Positions 12,382-23,135 of a stretch of 64,000 bases of DNA are shown here, in pieces (the first letter of the stretch is position 1; each line of letters begins with the position of its first letter). The notes beneath the pieces were generated by a model. That model was given only the letters and a program-made list of their open reading frames with translations, had not been told where the DNA came from and did not search any database. The translations under genes were made by a program, and so were the position numbers. Origin of the DNA: Antennarius striatus (lineage: Eukaryota > Chordata > Actinopteri > Lophiiformes > Antennariidae); the NCBI RefSeq assembly GCF_040054535.1, contig NC_090795.1, positions 979,501-1,043,500 of the forward strand, given 5' to 3'.

Positions 12382-12666
12382 GTGACGATCCAGCGATGGC
12401 TCCCAGGTGGAGCCGACTCCCGCTGGACGAGCTCACCTGTTCCCTCGGCTCCGTACAGCTCCACCACCTCACCTGGAGCGGAACGAATCAGCCAATCAGA
12501 TCGATCAATGGCGGTTGATAACAGGTTGATCAATAAGGTGTGAGGTCACGTGATGGCGGCGGACAGGAAGTGGATGTTAGTCACCGTGTTCGGGTCCTCC
12601 ATCCTCAGGGAACAGACGGGGTTCAACGTCCTTCAGGCAGCGACGGGCCTCCAGACGGGCGAACAG

Positions 12667-12752
<86 letters not shown>

Positions 12753-13129
12753 AATGAACTACATTAAACTTTTGGGATGCTAACGTTAGCCCATTAAAGC
12801 TAACTCATCTGAACTACACCTGATCTCTGGATGTGATGAAGATGATGCTGCTGCTGATGAAGATATCCCCGGGGGTCAATTATTTAGAGAATGACGTCAT
12901 GCATAAAAAAAAACACTTGAGTATCTGCTGTATTGATCATTGAAAATAACTGATCGTGAGTATCTACAGGGTTTTTCCACAGCTCCAGAGCTAGCATGTG
13001 CCATTAGCGGTAATGCAAACACGGTGACGTCACGACAAGGATCGACCGTCAACACACGTCAGTAATCTGATTACTTCCGGGGTGTAAAGTAACGTGTAAC
13101 TGTCTGACCTGAGCGCCAGTCTCAGTCAT
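11396..13129 (-). CDS. xrcc2: DNA repair protein XRCC2 (RAD51 paralog)
   Basis: RAD51 paralog of the BCDX2 complex, acting in homologous recombination in the nucleus. Six coding exons (13129-13109, 12666-12585, 12472-12437, 12316-12167, 12094-11818, 11711-11396) total 882 nt, giving 293 aa against 280 in human. The short first exon MTETGAQ matches the human first exon, which also ends just before [22 protein letters not shown], the Walker A motif GAEGTGKT (about residues 42-49), [59 protein letters not shown] and the C-terminal GVEFL all match human XRCC2 in order. An intron splits the Walker A motif just before its Lys. A run of about a dozen serines coded by TCC repeats replaces the human SSSSEEPSH segment. 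A basic Arg/Ser insert precedes the C-terminus. Identity is secure. Confidence 0.96.
12320..12379. repeat. (CA)n microsatellite in xrcc2 intron
   Basis: An almost pure CA tract of about 60 bp. Read on the minus strand it is (TG)n placed directly before the CAG acceptor of xrcc2 exon 4, in the position of a polypyrimidine tract. Confidence 0.95.
12669..12750. repeat. (CA)n microsatellite in xrcc2 intron 1
   Basis: About 80 bp of pure CA; on the minus strand it runs as (TG)n right into the GCAG acceptor of xrcc2 exon 2. Confidence 0.95.
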
Positions 13130-14104
13130 TTCGGCTCGAGCTCATCTTCAAACCCTCGAGACGAAGCCGCCACAGTTTGATCTCACTTCCGGGTTCTCCT
13201 GTTTTACCGTAAAGCGGGTTCGTGTCGCGAAAGACCGTCAGGGCGATGCTTGAAGGTCGAGTCTGAAGCAGCTGGATTGGATAATACCGTTTCATCCGAC
13301 AGGGCCCCCTCACCTCTGATTGGCTGTTGGGTTTTAGATCCCGCCTTTCAGGGTGTTACCGTAATATCCACTACGCGCGACGCCACATTCATTAAAAAAA
13401 CGCTAGGCGATTAATAACAAACGATTAATAATAAAACGATTTATTAAAATACATTTTAATAAATATTTTTATTACATAATTTAAATATTTATTTTTAAAT
13501 GTAATTTATTTAATATAGTAAATTTAACTAAATTAATTTAAAAAAAAGTATTTTATTGAAAACAAAAAGATATTCTCAGCTTCATGTAAAAAAAGTATGT
13601 AAATGAACCCTGCAGCATTGATGACGTCAGAAGCACAGTCCTGTTTGGTCACAATTTATTTCTGTTGAACAAAAAACGCAAAAGATTTTTCTTTCTGTCA
13701 CTAAATCACTTTGTCTCTAATCTTCCAAAACACATTGTGTAAAAACCAGCAGAGCAAAACCTCCTGAACAAAACAACCATCAGGGACTAACAGGCTTCTG
13801 TAACAGATTTTATGTCAGAAATATGATATAAAACATACAAATTCTTAGAAAATACTTCAGTGTTTGGGGTATAAGTGATAAATGACACCTCCATGCGTCC
13901 TATAAAAAAAAAAAAATAGTGCAAAACGCTGATCTGTTCCGTGAATCAACCTCTTACGGACAATCATGAACAACTACATCTCCCATAATGCTTTGAGGGA
14001 TGTAAATGACGAATTCAGTGACGTAAGCCTAACACTGCTGTTTGGAATAAAACCCCAGAGGAACCTGAACGTAACCTTTGACCCGCCCATAAATAATCGT
14101 CCAA
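13130..14104. other. Intergenic: xrcc2 promoter side and 3'UTR of the next gene
   Basis: 13130-13390 should hold the xrcc2 promoter and 5'UTR (the first coding exon begins at 13129). 13390-13600 is strongly AT-rich with no coding signal. 13600-14104 is the likely 3'UTR of the minus-strand repeat-protein gene, with AATAAA on the minus strand at 13655-13660. I see no further gene. Confidence 0.5.
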
Positions 14105-17100
14105 TCACAGGCGATGCAGTCGGACGCAGCAGGGGGAGACGACGCCCACCTGACTGCTCTTCCCGACTGGGGTCATGTGACCCATATGCCTCGATGCGTG
14201 GTCACACCCGCTGATCGTTGATGCCTTGCCCCCAGCTTTGCTCTTCAGTGGTTTTCTGCCCCGTTTAGAGACCCCACCTCTGACCTGATTGGTCGTTGAA
14301 GGACCATGTGACAGCTCTGACTCTAGGAGGTATCTGATTGGTGGGCCAACCCTCCTCCTCCTTGGCCTCTGAGGCTCAGGCGCCTCCTCTGTCACCTGTG
14401 TCTCCTTCCCCTGGCGTCTACCACTGCCCTCCTCCTCCTCCTCCTTAGCGTCTTTGTCTCCTCCTCCCTGCTCCTCTTCCTCCCTCCACCTCCTCCTCTT
14501 CCTCCCCCTCCGTCCCCCCACCTCCTGCCGGCCCCTCCTCCTCACGCGGGTCCGGTAGCTCCACCACAGCTGCAGGTTTCTATTCGCCGCTCTTCTACGT
14601 GCCGACCAATCAGGCACTGGGGTGGGCGGGGCTGGGACGAGCATTTTCTCCTCCTCCTGATGCTTCCTCCTCTGCTTCCCCTCGTCTTCCTTCGTTTTGC
14701 CATGATTGGCCGCCGACAGGTCATGTGACCACTCCTCAGACTGGAGCAGGTATCTGATTGGTGGACAGACCGCCCTCCTCCTCCTCAGCTGCCCCACCTT
14801 CTCGTTCTCCCCCGTTGGTTCGGGTTCGAGTCGGCGCTGGGACTCTTCATCAACAACGTGATTGGTTGGCTCCTCCCCCCTCTTCCTCTTCATCGCCACT
14901 GCTTCCTCTTGTTCTGAGGAGAACAGAGAATAAATCAAGAATCTAAAGTCGACTTTTATCACCAGAAGTTTTGACATGTGTGTTTTTGTCGCTGCAGTCA
15001 GGATCAATGACCTGATCAATAATCTATCAGGTTATTGGTTTTGTTTCAACACTCTTCTGAACTTACTGTCGTCTCGATCCAAACCCTCCTCCTCTTCCCG
15101 ATGCTCCCGCCCCTTTGCGCCTCTTGCTCCGCTCTCATTGGCTGGTGACAGGCTGACTGCCCGCCCCTCAGACTCCGTCGAGGATCCGATTGGTCGACAG
15201 ATTGTTGCCCGTCCTCCCGCCTTCAGCTCCTCTGTTTTCATTGGCTGGACAAGCTCATCCTCCTCATCCTCCTCTTCGTACTTCCTCCTCTGCCTCAGCA
15301 GCATTTTCTTGGCTCCTCCCACTTCACTCTGATTGGCCAGATTAAACTCATACCAGCGTTCCTCAGACTGAATCAGGTACCTGATTGGAGGACCGACCGC
15401 CTTCCTCCTCGGCCTCAGCTTTCTCTCCGGTTGGACACCTTCCTCCTCCTCTTCCTCCTCTTTCCGGAGCGTTATTTTTACTCCTCCTGCTTTGCTGTGA
15501 TTGGCCGTTGACGGGTCATGTGACTGCTCCTCAGATGGTGGATCACCTGTGCTCCTTCCTGGCTTCTTCGTCTCCTCTTCCACGTCCTCCTTGTCCTCCT
15601 CCTCTGTCCACAGCCTCTCTGCGTTCTGTCCTCTCTCCTCCCCGTCATCGGCCAGTGTTAGGGGGCGTGTCCAGTCCTCCACTGGCTCTCTGATTGGTGG
15701 AACAGCCGTGCTCCTCCTCGGCCTCCCTGCCCGCGTCGTCAGGCCTCCTTCATCACCACCCGTCTCCTCCTCATCCTCCCTCCACAGCCGCCTTTTTGCC
15801 TTTTCTGCTCTTGTCCTTCTGTGATTGGCCAGTGAGAGGCCATGTGACCGCCCCTCCGACTCCGTCAGGTTTTTAATTGGTGGATCATCTCTGCTCCTTC
15901 CTTCTCCTGCCTGCTCCATCCCCCTTGATCGTTCCTTCTCTTCCTCCTGCTCCTCATCCTCCCTCCACAGCCTCCTTTTTGCCTTGTCTCCTCTTGCCGC
16001 TCTGTGATTGGCCAGTGAGAGGTCATGTGACCGCACCTGAGACTCCTTCAAGTGTCTGATTGGTGGACCGACTGCATTCCTCCTTGGATTTCCTGTGTTC
16101 TCCTCTGCTTCCGCTCCACCCCCCTCCTCTTCCTCCTCCTCTTCCTCCATCAGCCTCTGCGACATCATCTCACCTTTGTCTTCTCTTGCCTTGCTGTGAT
16201 TGGCTGCTGATAGGTGTGTGTTTGAGTCACATGACCTAACAGGTAACCCAACTCCACCCTCAGTGTTTTGCTCCTCCTCCTCCTCCTCCTTTTCATCTTC
16301 CTCACGTTCCATCCTCGGCCGACTTTCCGTGCTTTCTCCTCTTGGTTTGCTGTGATTGGCCGGCGACAGGCCATGTGACCGGAGCAGCTGAGGAGCTTGT
16401 GGCCTACACAGAGGCATTGTGGGTAACTGTAGGTGCGTGGGGGGGCAGCAAAGCAGGTAGAGGGGCAGGAGGTGGGGCCCATCTGGGTGGTGTGTGCAGC
16501 AGCCTCCTGGTGGGTCCTCTGGTCTGACGGCGACGCACGGCCACGCCCTACCACACACACCTGACACACACACACACACACACACACACTTCACAATAAA
16601 GAAAACGGTAAAGGGTACCCGGACGCAGAGCCGCCAGAAACGATGATTTTGATCGTCGACCAATCGGATCAAACTGAAACTTAATGTCATTTGTTTTTAG
16701 CATCACATGAGCTAACTAGCCAGTTAGCTGCTAATATTAGCAGCTGATTAGCCAGTGCAGGGGGGGGGGGTCAAACTCATTTTCACTGAGGGTCACATCA
16801 GCATAACGCCTGTCCCCAAAGGGCCACATGTAACTAAATGTAATGTAACTAAATGTAATGTAACTAAATGTAATGTAACTAAATGTAATGTAACTAAATG
16901 TAATGTAACTAAATGTAATGTAACTAAATGTAATGTAACTAAATGTAACTACTCCTTGATGTTAAATAACTGAATTTATTATTTATTCAGGTCACAAACA
17001 TTACAGTTAGACAGAAGAACATGTTTGTTTGTGTGTTCCCACAGACGAGAGACACCGGTACCAGACAGATGAAGGATGGCAGCCGTGACACAGCTCTGAC

Positions 17101-18492
17101 TGTGAGTCGGTGGAACAACACCTGATTTCTCAACTGGGGGACCTGGAGATTAATATCGATCCGGATCAGATGGAGACATGTCACCCACTACCATCTGGAG
17201 GTAGGAGACCACCTGCGGTGCTGATAAAATTCCTAAATCACAAGTACAAAATTGGTCTTCTGAAACAAGGCCCTGAACTGACAGGAAAAGACGCCTACAT
17301 CAACGAGAACCTCACCAAACAGAATGCTGATATCGCTAAAAAGCTCGTCAGCTGAAGAACAACGGGCTGATCCACAACACCTGGACCAACACCTGGACCA
17401 ACACCTGGATGATCTTCATCAGAACAAAGGGGCTTTATCCAGAGCAGATGAAAACAATGATGATCAAAAATGTGGACGAATTGGAGAAATTCGACCGATA
17501 AGGTCTGACCAAAAACAAAAACTGTGTAACTTGGATTTCTGCTTGAAGGGATAACGATAAGTTTGAGACTTTAAATCGCACGTATAACTGTTGAAGTGTG
17601 TGTAACGAACGCGTTCATTCTAGGGTAAACACCGTCTGGAAGAGGTGACTATGATCAGTATATTCCTGTGGAGAACACTGGAAGGTCAACTTCTTGTTTT
17701 GACCATCTATGATGTCAACAAGCCTTGTTGTTCCTAAAAAGAATGTAAACATGGTTATTCTCTAGGTTATATCGGAGACAAAGGCTAATATCTGGAAGTG
17801 GATCAGAGTACCAACGTCTGTCAGAATTCAATGTCTGAGCGTGTTGACATGTTGTAACCAGATGTTTGTTGGTTCCTACTGGCTTCTACCCATCAGCCCT
17901 TGTTGTTGTTGTTGTTGTTGTTGATGAAGGAGTGACGTCTGTTATGGTAACATGTCCGGAAAAAAATTAACTACATAGGTGTTATTAGTAATAAATCCAG
18001 GAGCTCGTGCGTCGCGGTTTTGATTGTGGACCAATCACAGCGGGTGGGCGTGGCCTCACTGGGCGTCTCACCTGGACAGGGACCACAGCTGAGCTGCTGA
18101 GTCAGCAGGTCCACCTGGACAGCAGCATCTCTCCTGGGGGGCGAGTCGCTCTGACAGCCCACGGTCCTCCTCTGCTTCCCACGCCGCCCCCCGGGGCTGC
18201 CCCCCTCCTGGAGGTTCTCCTGCGGGGTCAGGGAGGAGAAGAAAATCACTTCAGGTCTGGAAACAGGAAGTTGAATAAGACTAACTTCCGGTGTGGATGT
18301 CTGCACGCTGCTAGACGTCGGAGACTTGATAAAGTTGTTTCTCCACGCAGACTAATAAAGTTTTATTCAAACTCAGTTAGCTTCTGTGTAGCTAGCCGGG
18401 CTAGCTGTCTTGACAGACAATAACGGGAACCCGGAGCTCCTCCGGTGTTTTCAGTCACAACGACACGGGTAACGTTCACTCACCGGAAACAT
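14105..18492 (-). CDS. Unrecognised four-exon gene: charged protein with about ten degenerate repeats
   Basis: I do not recognise this gene. Exons 18492-18484, 18219-18072, 16560-15067 and 14913-14105 are joined by GT-AG introns in matching phase and total 2460 nt, giving 819 aa. The N-terminus (MFPENLQEGG, then RRTVGCQSDSPPRRDAAVQV) and a short Cys/Pro-rich stretch are non-repetitive. From about residue 90 some ten units of roughly 45-130 residues follow. Each opens with a basic Arg cluster and (A)VGPPIRYL, then SEERSHDLSxANHSKARGDK, then a long Glu/Asp run. There is no signal peptide or membrane segment. The C-terminal unit has an AT-hook-like KRGRKP. The basic/acidic alternation suggests a nuclear protein, but that is inference. 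It is flanked by xrcc2 and histone H2A. Support comes from long uninterrupted frames, repeat conservation across an intron, and phase-consistent splicing; expression is unproven. Confidence 0.65.
16757..16835. mobile_element. Short hAT-like repeat fragment (GGGCCACATG family)
   Basis: The stretch starts CAGGGGG(G)n, continues TCAAACTCATTTTCACTGAG and ends GGGCCACATG. This resembles the ends of non-autonomous hAT elements that open CAGGGGT...CAAACTCAT and carry GGGCCACA. Similar words recur near 38800, 54040 and 57720. The fragment lies in the second intron of the repeat-protein gene. The family call is by eye only. Confidence 0.4.
16831..16950. repeat. 15-bp tandem repeat TAACTAAATGTAATG, about 8 copies
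   Basis: Eight near-perfect head-to-tail copies, directly after the hAT-like fragment. A related TAACATTTAGTTACATTTAG stretch follows the similar fragment at 54040-54130, so the repeat seed may belong to the element. Confidence 0.9.
17010..17560 (+). mobile_element. Degenerate retroelement ORF1-like fragment
   Basis: A plus-strand open stretch (17110-17355) encodes a peptide with RPPAVLIKFLNHKYKIGLL and KDAYINENLTKQNADIAKK. This pattern resembles the nucleic-acid-binding C-terminal domain of retrotransposon ORF1-type (Baculo_FP-like) proteins found in fish and invertebrates. Further related sequence follows to about 17510. The copy is old and broken (at least one break), has no visible reverse transcriptase, and sits antisense in an intron of the repeat-protein gene. 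Family assignment is uncertain. 17560-17960 holds nothing I can name apart from a (TTG)n run near 17900. Confidence 0.45.
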
Positions 18493-19084
18493 CGTCGGTC
18501 TCCCCGGTCCTCAGAGCCCCGATCACACGTCACCGGTGAGCGGTCGGTGCGGCATACCGGGGACCGGAGACGGTGAAGTCAGTCCAGACGCGTCAAACAC
18601 AAAGTTTGGGAAGTTTACGTCCTTCCTCGGTTTCCTTCAGGAACAGCAGCGCCAGCAACAAGAGGGGCTCTGCTGCCCCCAGTGGACCGGAGGGGTGTAG
18701 CACCGATAAATAGATGCAGCGCGGGGGTTTCTTTTTGTCTTCATCAGTTTTTGTTTTTTCATTTCTGTCTCATGACAGGAATATAATGTATTTATTAACC
18801 CAGTACACTACACTATATCACAGTTGACATTTCTCAATATATTTTTGTATCTTCTATCACATGATTTAATATCCATTTTTTAATTATATTTTTAAATTTT
18901 ATGACATAGTCGTTACTTTCGTACTGAACTTATATTTTATTTTGTTTATTATTTTCTCGTCATAGTACTATTATAATCAGACATTTATTTTGAAATAAAG
19001 TTAATTTCGATTTTAATTTGAAAATCTGGCACATGGCAAAGCGGAAGCAATGGCCTGAATAAACAAATTGACGTCATGGTCTCT

Positions 19085-19585
<501 letters not shown>

Positions 19586-19615
19586 GACCCAGCGACAGCG
19601 AACCCCAGAACCAAC

Positions 19616-19631
19616 GGCTCTTTTCAGAGCC
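19616..19631 (+). terminator. Histone mRNA 3' stem-loop
   Basis: GGCTCTTTTCAGAGCC matches the replication-dependent histone stem-loop consensus (6-bp stem, 4-nt loop) and lies 30 nt after the H2A stop. The mRNA is therefore expected to end here without poly(A), processed by SLBP and U7 snRNP. Confidence 0.95.
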
Positions 19632-19885
19632 ACTCACTGGGCTAGAGAGCGGATGACCGGCGGGACGTTAACGTCTCCGACCAAAACAATACATAAACAT
19701 GTACATACGTCATTTAGCAATGAAAAGGCTCTTTATAAATGTTGAATTAAGAGAAATTCCTTGGTTGATTAATGTTAATTGATTGTAGCATCAAAGTAAA
19801 ATAAATCTAATAATCGGGGAAAATGGGTGGGGTCTATTTTCTGGCGGGTACAGTTTATTAAGCACAACCGAACCCACAACCAGCT

Positions 19886-20035
19886 TCACGAAGGTCCTCC
19901 AACGGGCCAGTACCAGGTTGCTCCGTATGGGTCATACCCGGGCCGGTACCGGTGGAACTTCATCGCGCAGCCGGGGACTTGTATGCGCACCTTTCCTCCG
20001 GTGGACTTCGGGCCGGTCTGCTTGGTTCCGGCCAT
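19886..20035 (-). pseudogene. Histone H3 remnant (5' part)
   Basis: The minus strand opens MAGTKQTGPKSTGGK, then keeps HRYRPG, clearly from H3 (MARTKQTARKSTGGK...HRYRPG). R2 and A7/R8 of the tail are changed, the segment between residues about 16 and 39 is replaced or shortened, and the frame ends after 49 codons with no histone fold. It lies convergent to H2A and is likely a decayed member of a former histone cluster. It could also encode a small H3-tail-like peptide, but nothing shows selection for that. Confidence 0.75.
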
Positions 20036-20065
20036 TGTTGTTCTAAACGGAGCGGCCGCCCAACT

Positions 20066-20212
20066 CCAGCTTATAAAGGCCCTGCCGGTGAAATCGCAGC
20101 GCTGATTGGTCTGGACCAGGCACGCGCCCGTTGCAGCTCAGACGCTGTTGGACGGCGGGCCTTCCCGCGGCATGCAAATCCGAGTGCGGGGTCGCTCGCT
20201 CACGATTGGCTG
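20066..20212 (-). promoter_or_regulatory. Retained histone-type promoter of the H3 remnant
   Basis: Reading on the minus strand towards the remnant ATG there are two CCAAT boxes (plus-strand GATTGG near 20104 and 20204), an octamer ATGCAAAT (plus strand 20172-20179) and a TATA box (TTTATAA around 20071). The set is complete and well spaced although the coding part is ruined. Confidence 0.65.
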
Positions 20213-20340
20213 ACTCATCTAGAGTTTGCGCACGTGCTCCTTTCATAGTTCCGCCCCCCACCGGAGCGGTCTGATCCTCCGAGACATTAAAACATTGATT
20301 ATAAATTATGTACATTTTCTTAAATGAACTGGAAGTGATC

Positions 20341-20346
20341 TTTATT
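20341..20346 (-). terminator. actr3b: Poly(A) signal of actr3b
   Basis: TTTATT on the plus strand is AATAAA on the minus strand. It lies about 1.15 kb past the actr3b stop, which makes 20340-21499 the likely 3'UTR, holding a long (CA)n and several GCTAAC-rich stretches. Confidence 0.5.
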
Positions 20347-20730
20347 AAGTGGTCACAGATAAAACACAGGAAGTAAAATAAAGATGTTTAACATTAGTTA
20401 TTGTTGGCCTCAAAAGTGCGTTAAAGGTGTTGACTCATCATCATCATCATCAAATCTCACTCTATTTGTTCAAATTCAGCTCGACCACAAAAATATGATT
20501 TCACTGTGTCAAAAAACTAAATATCTCTTCTGTACACGTCAGAACCAAAAGGTCACCTGATCAATCAGCTGTTCAGGTCCTGTAATCAATACAAACCAGC
20601 TGGACCAATAGATGAAGCCATCAGCCATTGTCCCTGAACGCTGTGCTCCTTGTGGTTCTGATCCTGGATCAGATTTTATTAACATCTCATTTCAACTACA
20701 AATATAAACTCTCTGAGTGGAGGAGGATGT

Positions 20731-20732
<2 letters not shown>

Positions 20733-20823
<91 letters not shown>
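20733..20823. repeat. (CA)n microsatellite, about 90 bp
   Basis: Pure CA dinucleotide tract within the likely actr3b 3'UTR. Confidence 0.97.
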
Positions 20824-20828
<5 letters not shown>

Positions 20829-21499
20829 ATGATGTAGCAATTCTATTCAAACTAACAAATAAATACAAACAACAAATGAAGGAACAGCGAGGATCTCGAT
20901 CGACCAATCCACAACCCAGATTGAACCGGTTCCAGGTGTTAACTCCCCTGACTCCGCCTCTTTTCAATCATAATTTTCAGTGTTTGTGCTAACGCGCCAG
21001 CAGCAACAGACACAAAGAAGATGACAAGAAAACAAAAGAAACGCAGAAGAGGAGACGGTCCCTTCTCTCCTGACCTCTGACCTCTGACCCCTGGAGGTTA
21101 AACGGACCTGGTTTGAGCTCCTCAGTCCAGACGGACGAGAACAGAACAACAACTTCAGCTTCATGCTCAGCTACGCTACATTTCTGAAGACGGCTAACAG
21201 GATAGCAGGCTGTCAGCTATGCTAGATCTCACCCTTAAAAGTCACACGTTGCTAAAATAACTTTTGGTTTTGCTGCCATCAAACCGACGTCTGTGCTTCA
21301 GGAGCTAGGATGCTAACAGTCTCGTAGCATGACGGGAAAGTCTGAACGGGGCGGGTGGCTAACTGTTAGCTAAGTGGCTAGTGGGAAGCAGGTGAACTAG
21401 CCAGGAAACCAACTGGAGGGGGCAGGCTGGAGACCGACGGGCTAATGATGTGTCAGGCTAACAGGCTAACAGGCTAGCCGCCTGTCGCTGGCGGCGCCA

Positions 21500-22732
21500 T
21501 CAGGACATGATGCCGAACACGGGGTTGTGTCGACAGATGCTGGGGCCGATCTCATCGTAGTCCTTCTTGGAGTGACACACCTGACGGAATTCCGGCTGCA
21601 AACACAGCGTCATGTAAACAAACAAACAAACAAACAAACAGGGCCATCTCTGTTCAGGTTAGCATCGTGGTTAGCTTACAGTGGACGCTAACATGGAGCC
21701 TCCGAACCAGACGGCGTAGCGCTGCATGTGATGCGTGACGACCTGGACCTCCATCGGCTTGGGCTGCAGACAGACACGCAGTTACCCGTCTGTCTGCCTC
21801 CCCGTCTCTCTGCCCGTCTGTCTCCCTCCTGTCTCACCTTGATGCGTCCTCCACTCAGCTCCTGGCTGGCCCTCAGACGGGCGTCCACCACCCTCTTCAG
21901 GTCTCTCTGCAGCCGCCGCCCGAAGTCTCTGAACATGGTGGATCCTCCGGAGAGCACGATGTTCTGAGGCAGACAGGGGAGACGTGAGGGGCGTGGCCGG
22001 GGGCGGGGCGTGCCCGGGGGGGGGCGGTACCTTGTAGAGCGGCCTCCTCACGTCGATGGGGCAGCTCTGGACCACCTCGTCCACCACGTCCCACAGCGGC
22101 TGCACGAAGTCCGGGTTGGCGAACTGGAAGAGACGAGTTGGCGTCAGTGAGGCCACGCCCCACAACCCGCGGGGGCGTGGCCAGGAGGAGGAGGAGCTCG
22201 GGGCGTCACCTCGGGATGGAAGAAGATCTCGGGACCCAGGAAGCGCTCGTAGCCCACGTCCACCAGGAAGGAGGTGCGGCTGACGGCGTCGACGCCCCGA
22301 AACTGTTTGATCCAGCGGGACGGGTCAGAGTCGAATTTATAAAACTCCTTCAGGAGGTCAGGACAGACGTAACAGAACCGCTCCTGAGGAGGAGGAGGAG
22401 GAGGAGGAGGAGGAGGAGGAGGAGGAGGAGGAGGAGGAAGTGGAGGAGGAGGAGTTGATAAAAGACGCAGATGATTCGGAGTTGAAGGAACAGATGAGAT
22501 GAGGTGATGAGGAGTAAAGAGAAGGGGGCGGGGCAAGAGGCGGGGCTACCTTGATGGCCTTGGCGGTGTCCAATGACTGCTCCGGTGGAATCCCCGCCTC
22601 CCTGTCTCTGAGCAGCTGTTGGATGAAGAAGGTGATGTCGCGCCCCGCGATGGGGATGTGTTTGATGCAGCTGCCAATCACGTAGCCCTCCGCCTGCCGA
22701 CCAGCAGCCAATCAGAGAGCAGAGAGCCTCCG

Positions 22733-22769
<37 letters not shown>

Positions 22770-22903
22770 TCACCACAGGGATGGCGTGTGTGACTCCGTC
22801 TCCGCTGTCGATCACGACGCCGGTCAGGGTCCTCTGTCCCACCTGACGGGACGTCCAGGACGCCGCCAGCGCCAACACGGCCTGATGGGCAGCACGCTCG
22901 TGT

Positions 22904-22953
<50 letters not shown>

Positions 22954-23090
22954 CGTGGGGCGGCACCAGTCTCACCTGCACGGCGATGTAGAGCCCGGGG
23001 ACGTTGAAGGTCTCAAACATGACCTCAGCCAGGTACTCCCGGTTCTCCGGCGTGTTGAGGGGCGGCTCCGTCTGCACACACACACACACA

Positions 23091-23135
<45 letters not shown>

